Origin: Miniphocaeibacter massiliensis
GTDB taxonomy: Bacteria > Bacillota > Clostridia > Tissierellales > Peptoniphilaceae
Assembly (NCBI RefSeq): GCF_900232905.1
Contig: NZ_OCTQ01000007.1
Location: forward strand, 1-47,211
Direction: 5' to 3'
Length of the DNA stretch: 47,211 bases
Below are positions 41,042-47,211 of the stretch, piece after piece (position 1 is the first letter of the stretch; each line of letters opens with the position of its first letter). The position numbers and the translations under genes were made by a program. The notes under the pieces are model-generated. The model saw only the letters and a list, made by a program, of their open reading frames with translations. It did not search any database and was not told the origin of the DNA.

Positions 41042-42499
41042 ATGAATATTTTAGTTGGACATTTCGGACATGAAGCAAATAATTTTTGCACAAAGGATGT
41101 TACATATAATGAATTTATTGAATTTATATACTCAACAGGAGAAGATAGTTTATGACCATATAAAGAAGTTTCCCATTATTTTGGCGGAGTTATTAAAGCT
41201 ACCGAAGAAGATGGTGTAAATTTAATTCCTACATTAGATTTAATTAATCCTATTGGTACTATGGAAAAAGAAGCTTTAGATAAAATAGTTGATGAAATAC
41301 TAAGTTTAATAGAGCCTCATAAAAGCAATATTGATGGAGTTTTATTTTACTTACACGGTGCTGGACGTGCTAGAGATGTTGAAGATATTGAAAGCTATAC
41401 CTTAGAAAAAATCAGAAGTATTTTACCTAATGATATACCTATAGTTTCAACTTTAGACCTTCACGCAAACGTTTCTAATGAAATGCTTGAGTTGTCAGAT
41501 GGTCTTTTTGGTGGTTACGAATATCCTCATATAGATTTTTTTGATACTGGATACTTATCTATAAAACTTTAGTGCAAATGATTAATAAAAAAGTAAAATC
41601 AGTTATGGCTCTTAAAAACTTACCTATACTTTTACCACTATCTGGTGGTTTTACCCTTAGAGAGCCTATTATAACTTTAAATAATCACATTAAAAATTAT
41701 ATAAAAGAAAATAATTTAATAGACGCTACTTTCTTTCACGGTTTCCCTTATGCCGATACTTCTTATGGAAGTTCAAGTATTTTAGTATTAACAGACAATG
41801 ATAAAGAATTAGCTGAATATGTTTGGGAATATAGAAAACATTTCTTACCTGAAATAATATCTGCAAAAGATGCTATGGACCAAGCAGAAGAATATACCGG
41901 AGATGGATATGTGTTAATAAGTGAAGTATCTGACAACCCTGGATGTGGTGCTCCTTGTGATGCTACACATTTACTAAGAGAAATATTAGATAGAAATTTA
42001 CCTAAAACAATATTTAGTTTTATTTATGATAAAGAAGTTGTAGAATTTCTTCATAATCACAAAATTGGAGATGTTGTTAGCTTCACCTTAGGTGATAAAA
42101 TAGAAAAAATTCATGGTGAACCTATAGAAATAAAAGACGCTCTTATTCAAACCTATCAAATTGAGAATATATAGATACCGCTCCTATGACAAAAGGTACT
42201 CTATCTACAATAAAAAATTCTGCAAAAGTAAAAGTTGGAAATGTTGAAATAATAATAGCCTCTCAAAGAGCTCAAACTTTAGATGACAGACCATTCCTTG
42301 TTACTGGAGCAGATGTAGAACAATACAAATACGTAGGTATAAAATCATCTAATCATTATAGAAGTTATTTTCAAGATAAAGTAGGTTTAATCATTCCTTG
42401 TGACATTCTTGGTATTATGAGTGGTGACTATCTATTTCTGAATTCAAGCATGCTATAATGCCAAAATATCCTTTAGATGTGAATACTGAATTCAAATAA
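41042..42499 (+). pseudogene. Decayed M81 metallopeptidase (MlrC-like)
   Basis: A degraded paralogue of the intact M81 gene that follows at 42658. It begins MNILVGHFGHEANNFCTKDV after AAAGGAGGAATTT and aligns over its whole length. Damage: TGA at 41153-41155 where the intact copy has Trp (EDSLW); one A lost near 41568 (AAAACTTTAG) causing a frameshift; loss of about 24 bases near 41810, between GA(A/G)(C/T)TAGCTGA direct repeats present in the intact copy; a frameshift near 42151 with a TGA at 42162-42164; and one base lost near 42444. It ends in its original frame with TAA at 42497-42499. Some glycines in the DNPGGGAPGDGTH motif have become cysteines. Not expected to make active enzyme. Confidence 0.92.
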
Positions 42500-42530
42500 A
42501 AGACAAGAATTTTTCTTGTCTTTTTTATTA
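42498..42530 (+). terminator. Terminator after the decayed M81 gene
   Basis: AAAAGACAAGAA and TTCTTGTCTTTT with a T-run. Confidence 0.8.
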
Positions 42531-42657
42531 CTTTATTACTAATAACTTTACAATTTAAAAAAATGTAATCTTTATATTTCCATTTAATTAATATGCAACT
42601 TCAATATATATTATGCTACATGATATATTTTAATTATTAAACTAAAGGAGTGATTTA

Positions 42658-44142
42658 ATGAATATTTTAGTAGGTCAATTTGGTCATGAAGCAAATAATT
42701 TTTGTACTAAAGACGTTACATATGAAGAGTTTATCTCTTTAAACTATTTTACTGGAGAAGATAGCTTATGGAGATACAAAAATGTCGAACATTTATTTGG
42801 TGGAATTATTAAAGCAGCTGAAGAACATGGTGACATTAACTTAATTCCTACAATGGATTTAATGAATCCTATAGGCAGAATGGAAAAAGAAGCCTTAGAT
42901 AAAATTGTTGATAATATAATTTCTATGATAGAGCCTCATAAGAATGACTTAGATGGAGTTTTATTCTGCCTACATGGCGCTGGTAGGGCTGTTGGTGTCG
43001 AAGATATAGAAAGCTATACATTAGAAAAAATTAAAGCTATTTTACCTGATAATATCCCTATTATGTCTGCTTTAGATTTACATGCAAATGTTTCAAAAGA
43101 AATGGTTGAATTATCAGATGGATTATTTGGTGGCTATGAATATCCCCACATAGATTTCTTTAATACAGGTTATTTAGCTATGAAAACACTTATTAGCTCA
43201 ATAGAAAATAGAGTAATACCTAAAATGTCTTTAAAAGCTATACCTTTGCTTTTACCACTATCTGGTGGATTTACACTAAGAGAACCTATTACTACATTAA
43301 ACAACTATATTAAAAATTATATAAAAGAAAACAACTTAATAGACGCTACGTTCTTCCATGGCTTTCCTTACGCTGACACTTCTTATGCTAGTTCTACAAT
43401 TTTAGTAATGACTAATAATGATCAAGAGCTAGCTGATAAATCTGCTCAAGAATTAGCTGAACATGTTTGGGAATATAGAGAATATTTTATACCAGAAATA
43501 ATTTCCGCAAAAAAAGCTATGGATCAAGCAGAAGAATATTCTGGAGATGGATATGTATTAATAAGTGAAGTTTCTGACAATCCTGGAGGTGGTGCTCCTG
43601 GTGATGGGACTCATCTTCTTAAAGAAATGTTAGATAGAAATTTACCTAAAACAATCTTTGGTTTTATTTATGATAAAGATGTTGCTGAGTTTTTACATAA
43701 CCATAGAGTAGGAGATAAAGTTACTTTTTCTTTAGGTGGAAAATGCGAAAAAATTCATGGTAATCCCATTGAAATTGTCAATGCTAAAATTAAAAATCTA
43801 TCAAATGGCGAATATATAGCAACTGCTCCTATGATTAAAGGAGCAAAATTGAGCTTTGGCAAATCTGCTAGAGTTAAAGTTAAAAATGTAGAAATAATAA
43901 TCACCTCTCAAAGAACTCAAACGCTTGATGATAGACCATTCCTAGTCACGGGAGCAGATGTAGCACAATATAAATATGTTGGTATAAAATCTTCTAATCA
44001 TTATAGAAGTTTTTTCCAAGATAAAGCTGGACTTATAATCCCTTGTGATACACCTGGTGTTATGACTGGTGATTTGTCAGTTTTAGATTTTAAATATGTT
44101 AAAATGCCAAAATACCCTTTAGATTTAAATACCAAATTATAA
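42658..44142 (+). CDS. M81 family metallopeptidase (MlrC-like)
   Basis: A 494-residue protein of the M81/MlrC family, zinc enzymes named for the linear-microcystin-degrading MlrC; most have unknown natural substrates. The N-terminal domain has ILVGQFGHEANNFC, LHGAGRAVGVED, SALDLHANVS and GYEYPHIDFFNTGY, giving the metal-binding Asp/His residues. The C-terminal domain shows EVSDNPGGGAPGDGTHLL. The length is typical. It is the intact member of a tandem pair; a TetR regulator gene follows on the same strand. Ribosome-binding site AAAGGAGTGATTTA. Confidence 0.92.
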   Translation: MNILVGQFGHEANNFCTKDVTYEEFISLNYFTGEDSLWRYKNVEHLFGGIIKAAEEHGDINLIPTMDLMNPIGRMEKEALDKIVDNIISMIEPHKNDLDGVLFCLHGAGRAVGVEDIESYTLEKIKAILPDNIPIMSALDLHANVSKEMVELSDGLFGGYEYPHIDFFNTGYLAMKTLISSIENRVIPKMSLKAIPLLLPLSGGFTLREPITTLNNYIKNYIKENNLIDATFFHGFPYADTSYASSTILVMTNNDQELADKSAQELAEHVWEYREYFIPEIISAKKAMDQAEEYSGDGYVLISEVSDNPGGGAPGDGTHLLKEMLDRNLPKTIFGFIYDKDVAEFLHNHRVGDKVTFSLGGKCEKIHGNPIEIVNAKIKNLSNGEYIATAPMIKGAKLSFGKSARVKVKNVEIIITSQRTQTLDDRPFLVTGADVAQYKYVGIKSSNHYRSFFQDKAGLIIPCDTPGVMTGDLSVLDFKYVKMPKYPLDLNTKL

Positions 44143-44172
44143 AAACTCTGATAAATATCAGAGTTTTTATAA
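44142..44172 (+). terminator. Terminator of the intact M81 gene
   Basis: AAAACTCTGATA and TATCAGAGTTTT around AA, followed by T. Confidence 0.85.
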
Positions 44173-44281
44173 TTTACATAATAATTTATCATATTTTTAT
44201 AGCTTTCATCTAATAGAATACTCCAATACTATGAGGTATAATTATAGTAACTATTTTATATCATAATATAAGGAGTTATTT

Positions 44282-44857
44282 ATGGATAAAAAATCAAATT
44301 CTAAAACAACTTTTGCTAATTCTTTTAAAGAACTAATGAAAACTAAACCAATATCAAAAATTACAGTATCTGACATTGTGAATTTCAGTAATTTGTCTAG
44401 ACAGACATTTTATAGGTATTTTAATGATATAGACGACTTAATTTATTATATACATTATAAAAATATTTCACCTGTATATAAATTATCTAAAAGTTTGGAT
44501 GATAATAGGATAATTTTTAAACTTTATTTAGACTTAATGCTGGAGAATAAAAAATTTTATCAGCAAATAATTTCTATTGATGGACATTCTTCCTTTACAA
44601 AATTATTTTATTTGAAAACTAAAGAAAATTTATACACATACATGTTTGGTGAATATAAAGACAAAATAGAAGAAGATCCAGAGCTTCTATTTGCTATGAA
44701 TTTTTATACTTATGGTTTTACTATAACTCTATTAGAATGGTTGAAAAACAATAATTCAGTTACAACCGAATCCCTAACTAAATCCTTAATAGTAAATATG
44801 CCTGGAAAATTAAAAAAATTTATTCCTCCTATATATCAGACTTTAGATGATAATTGA
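44282..44857 (+). CDS. TetR/AcrR-family regulator
   Basis: A 191-residue regulator with an N-terminal TetR helix-turn-helix (about 8-55): FANSFKELMKTKPISKITVS, DIVNFSNLSRQTFYRYF. The C-terminal ligand domain is helical and resembles DhaS-type members. Ligand unknown. It may regulate the M81 gene upstream, from which a terminator separates it, or genes elsewhere. Ribosome-binding site AAGGAGTTATTT. Confidence 0.9.
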   Translation: MDKKSNSKTTFANSFKELMKTKPISKITVSDIVNFSNLSRQTFYRYFNDIDDLIYYIHYKNISPVYKLSKSLDDNRIIFKLYLDLMLENKKFYQQIISIDGHSSFTKLFYLKTKENLYTYMFGEYKDKIEEDPELLFAMNFYTYGFTITLLEWLKNNNSVTTESLTKSLIVNMPGKLKKFIPPIYQTLDDN

Positions 44858-44863
44858 TTTATT

Positions 44864-44896
44864 AAAAAACAAGGATTTTAAAATCCCTGTTTTTTT
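44864..44896. terminator. Bidirectional terminator between tetR and yitT
   Basis: AAAAAACAAGGATTTT and AAAATCCCTGTTTTTT pair with one mismatch; T-runs on both strands. Confidence 0.8.
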
Positions 44897-45800
44897 AAAT
44901 CTCTGCTGTTATAAATCCTTTACCTTTTACCTCATATGCATCTGAAATAGACATAAATGCGCTTGGATCAATTTCTGCAGTAATTTTCTTTAATAATGCT
45001 ATTTGTCTAGTACTTACTACTGTATAAATTACTTTTTGATGTCTTTCTGTATAAGCTCCCTCTCCATTAAAAAAAGTTACTCCTCTATGAATCCTTTTTA
45101 TTATCGCTTTAGATATTTTGTCACTTTCTTTTGAAATAATGAATACTTGTTTCTTTTCACCTAATCCCATCTGTATTTTATCTAATAAATTATAACCAAC
45201 AACCATTGCTATTATAGTATATAGGCCTTTATCTAGTCCAAATATATAAGCAGCAAACAACACTATAACCATATTCATAGCAAGTAATCCATTTCCTATG
45301 TTTATATTAAATTTATTTTTAAATATCGCTGCTAAAATATCTAATCCTCCTTGACATGTGCCATGTCGGAAAAGAATACCCATACCTATGCCATTTACAG
45401 CTCCTCCAACAACAGCTACCAAAAATGGATCTTCTAGTATAAACGGATTTTTAATATAATCTAATATTACTAGGTAAAATGACATAACAAAGGCTGATAT
45501 CATAGCATATGTGGTAAATATTTTACTTAAGAAAATATACCCTAAAAATACCAACGGAATATTTAAAATCAATATAGTAACTCCTGTAGGAATATCGAAT
45601 AAAAACTTTAATAATAAACCTACTCCTCCAATACCTCCACTAAGTAATTCTTTTTGCTGAAAAAAGAAGCTCATTGCAAAGGAACATATCAAATCTCCTA
45701 TTAATATCGAGCCTATTTTTAACTTTATATCATGTTTATTTCCAAAATATTTAGAAATTTTGGATAGATTAAAAGAATTTTCACTTATAGTATTATTCAT
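44895..45800 (-). CDS. YitT family membrane protein (DUF2179)
   Basis: A 301-residue protein with five to six membrane helices (about 28-210), including the conserved LLSGGIGGVGLLLKF and RHGTCQGGLDILAAI, followed by a cytoplasmic DUF2179 domain from about 220 (KKQVFIISKESDKISKAIIKR, ending DAYEVKGKGF). YitT proteins are common in Firmicutes and of unknown transport function. Ribosome-binding site GAGGAGCAAAA. Confidence 0.92.
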   Translation of the reverse strand: MNNTISENSFNLSKISKYFGNKHDIKLKIGSILIGDLICSFAMSFFFQQKELLSGGIGGVGLLLKFLFDIPTGVTILILNIPLVFLGYIFLSKIFTTYAMISAFVMSFYLVILDYIKNPFILEDPFLVAVVGGAVNGIGMGILFRHGTCQGGLDILAAIFKNKFNINIGNGLLAMNMVIVLFAAYIFGLDKGLYTIIAMVVGYNLLDKIQMGLGEKKQVFIISKESDKISKAIIKRIHRGVTFFNGEGAYTERHQKVIYTVVSTRQIALLKKITAEIDPSAFMSISDAYEVKGKGFITAEI

Positions 45801-45908
45801 TTTTGCTCCTCAAAATAAATTTAACTGTCCCTGAATATAACAATATTCATAAATTATATTGATAATTTACTTTCAATTTCATTAGTATTTTAACATATAT
45901 GGATAAAC

Positions 45909-45946
45909 AAAAAAAGATAGAATCTTTGTAGATTCTATCTTTTTTA
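45909..45946. terminator. Terminator of the repeat-rich CWB2 gene
   Basis: AAAAAAGATAGAATCT and AGATTCTATCTTTTTT around TTGT. Perfect stem, T-runs on both strands; it mainly serves the minus-strand CWB2 gene. Confidence 0.85.
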
Positions 45947-45948
45947 AA

Positions 45949-47211
45949 TTACTTATTCAAATATCCATTCACTGAATCTGGTATTGCATTTTGTTTTACT
46001 AATACTATTGGATATCCTTTATGAGCTGCTAATGGTGCTCCTACTACTGCATCTGCAAAATTTTCTCCACTTGCTATTACTATATTCTTTGCATCTAAGT
46101 TTAAGGCTCTTGCCACAGCTACAGAAGTTCCATATCTGTCTGCTCCCATAAATCTTTTTACAGTTATTCCTTTAGCTGTTAATTTTTTCTCTGCAGCTTT
46201 GGAAACCGCTACTTCTCCACCACCTATTTTTACATCTTTAACTTTCCATTCATTTACTAATTTTTCTGTATTAGAGTTTAATTTAGCTGGTTCTGTTAAT
46301 AAAATAGGTATCTTTCTATCTACTGCATAACTAGTCATAGATATTGCATCTGGGAAGTTTGTTCCATTTACTAGTGCAACTTCACTTATTGTTCCTACTT
46401 CTTTTTGTATCTCTTTAGCTATTTTAACTGCTGTTGAATATCTATCTGCTCCCACAATTCTTCTAACACTACCTAATTTGCTTAGTCTGCTTTGTACTCC
46501 ATTTGAGATTACTGCATCTCCACCAATTATGATTATGTTTTTAGCTCCCAATCTTTCTATTTCAGTTATAGTTTTTTGTGCTATACTACCTTTTTCTGTT
46601 AATAATATTGGCGCGTCAATTATGTTAGCATATACTGTTGCTGTTAATTCATCACTAAATTGTTGTCCACTAGCTATTACTACTGTTTTAGCTCCAGTTT
46701 TATACATTTCTTTACTAGCTGCTATTGCTGTTCCATATCTGTCTGCTCCAAATACTCTTCTAACTGTATCATATTTAGTTAATTTCCCTTGGACTTTATT
46801 AGATATTGCTGCTGTTCCACCCATTAATATAGCTTCATTTCCTTTAGATGGATTTACAACTATATTATTGATGTTGTCTATTGCAGTATCTTTTGCTTCT
46901 TCAACTTCTTCTTCTGTTGTTGAGTTATCTACTGCTTCTTTTCCTTTTTCTCTTTCTTCTTCGACTTTTTCTATAGCCTTTTCTTTTTCTTCGTCAGATA
47001 CATCTGTTCTATCTGTTATTTCTTTTTTCTTCTCTTCTGCGGCTTCGTCGATTTCTTCTTTCGCTTTGTCTTTTGCTTCTTGTAACTCTTCTTCTATTGT
47101 CTTTGGAGTTACTTTGTTTATTTCTTCTATTGCTGTATCTTTTGCAGTTGTTACTTCTTCTTCTGTTGTTGAGTTATCTACTGCTGTGTGACCTTTTTCT
47201 CTTTCTTCTTC
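45949..47211 (-). CDS. CWB2 cell wall-binding surface protein with coiled-coil repeats, 5' end missing
   Basis: An open frame of 420 codons entering from the right edge. The part at the edge (about 120 residues) is highly charged helical repeat: EEEREKG(K/H)xAVDNSTTEEEV, AKDTAI(E/D)(E/N)IN, resembling DUF1542/FIVAR-type three-helix modules. Two copies are visible 83 residues apart. It is followed by three CWB2 units, each with RV(F/V)GADRYGTA-like and VVIASGxxFxDA-like motifs (VRRVFGADRYGTAIAASKEM; VRRIVGADRYSTAVKIAKEI; VKRFMGADRYGTSVAVARAL), ending GYLNK. Such proteins sit outside the cell, non-covalently held to wall polymers. The ATG at 46824 is internal, not the start. Confidence 0.92.
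   Translation of the reverse strand, partial: EEEREKGHTAVDNSTTEEEVTTAKDTAIEEINKVTPKTIEEELQEAKDKAKEEIDEAAEEKKKEITDRTDVSDEEKEKAIEKVEEEREKGKEAVDNSTTEEEVEEAKDTAIDNINNIVVNPSKGNEAILMGGTAAISNKVQGKLTKYDTVRRVFGADRYGTAIAASKEMYKTGAKTVVIASGQQFSDELTATVYANIIDAPILLTEKGSIAQKTITEIERLGAKNIIIIGGDAVISNGVQSRLSKLGSVRRIVGADRYSTAVKIAKEIQKEVGTISEVALVNGTNFPDAISMTSYAVDRKIPILLTEPAKLNSNTEKLVNEWKVKDVKIGGGEVAVSKAAEKKLTAKGITVKRFMGADRYGTSVAVARALNLDAKNIVIASGENFADAVVGAPLAAHKGYPIVLVKQNAIPDSVNGYLNK
46861..47211 (-). repeat. 83-residue (249-bp) repeat in the CWB2 surface protein
   Basis: Segments starting EEEREKG lie at 47211 and 46962 on the minus strand, exactly 249 bases apart. The first about 34 residues of each are nearly identical (KGHTAVDNSTTEEEVTTAKD versus KGKEAVDNSTTEEEVEEAKD). 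The second copy then passes into the CWB2 region. More copies may lie beyond the edge. Confidence 0.85.

Noticed and set aside
41042-41575. Selenocysteine or stop-codon reassignment at the TGA in the M81 copy
   Set aside because: The same position is Trp (TGG) in the intact neighbour, no SECIS-like hairpin follows, and frameshifts further on show the gene is decayed.
46478-47191. Long plus-strand open frame rich in Ser, Ala and Val opposite the CWB2 gene
   Set aside because: It is the mirror of the charged repeat on the minus strand. It has no ribosome-binding site and low-complexity composition.
1-47211. CRISPR array, tRNA, rRNA, transposase, prophage or plasmid-origin signals
   Set aside because: No regularly spaced identical repeats, tRNA-like cloverleaf, transposase motif or phage gene was found on reading both strands. 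A weak tRNA could be missed without a covariance model.

Overview
The window is about 47 kb of very AT-rich DNA with short intergenic gaps, strong AGGAG ribosome-binding sites and many hairpin-plus-T-run terminators. Gene content indicates a low-GC anaerobic Firmicute: a trimeric [FeFe] hydrogenase, rubrerythrin, an ileS T-box, a YedF/DUF3343 pair, ECF transport and CWB2 cell-wall anchors. It looks most like the Clostridia/Tissierellia (Parvimonas/Peptoniphilus-like) side. The species is inference. No rRNA, tRNA, CRISPR array, phage gene or transposase was seen.

Layout. 1-200: 3' end of a CWB2 surface protein. 581-2831: Fe-S operon with a MarR-type regulator carrying a C-terminal CxCxC, then SufC and SufB, preceded by a MarR-like palindrome and a good promoter. 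2934-5942 (minus): DUF5711 protein, YedF, DUF3343, MscS, DUF951. 6087-7740 (minus): AraC/GyrI regulator and rubrerythrin with a PerR-like box. 7784-11911 (minus): hydrogenase subunits hydC-hydB-hydA. 12314-14996: Crp/Fnr regulator, prephenate dehydratase, and a convergent prephenate dehydrogenase that begins on the very next base. 15159-20005: a VanG-type cluster (VanR, frameshifted VanS, ligase, VanXY-like peptidase, VanT-like racemase) with a terminator-like hairpin just before the ligase. 20186-23589 (minus): IleRS with a T-box leader. 23668-27600 (minus): YehR-like lipoprotein, fRMsr, Rossmann/SAF oxidoreductase, BaiN-like flavoprotein, and an unusual structured region upstream. 27607-30335 (minus): ECF transporter. 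30558-33329 (minus): threonine deaminase and MurE. 33432-33962: two glutaredoxin-like genes. 33961-35510 (minus): a frameshifted small gene and a threonine synthase with its zinc ribbon out of frame. 35610-39125: DinB, a purine permease, CutC. 39165-40893 (minus): Lsa-type ABC-F protein with an attenuator-like leader holding two mini-ORFs. 41042-44172: a decayed and an intact M81 metallopeptidase in tandem. 44282-45800: TetR regulator and YitT. 45949-47211 (minus): 3' part of a repeat-rich CWB2 surface protein.

How the genes work together. Fe-S assembly (SufCB) serves the many Fe-S enzymes here, including the hydrogenase. MurE, the VanG-like ligase, VanXY and VanT all act on peptidoglycan stem peptides. 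The ABC-F gene and the Van-like cluster are antibiotic-resistance relatives; the first has an intact-looking inducible leader, the second a broken sensor kinase.

A recurring theme is gene damage by single-base loss in short homopolymers (vanS, thrC, a small gene, the M81 copy). This is either real reductive decay or consensus indel error. Several start codons were moved downstream to the ATG with the better ribosome-binding site; the reasons are in the entries.
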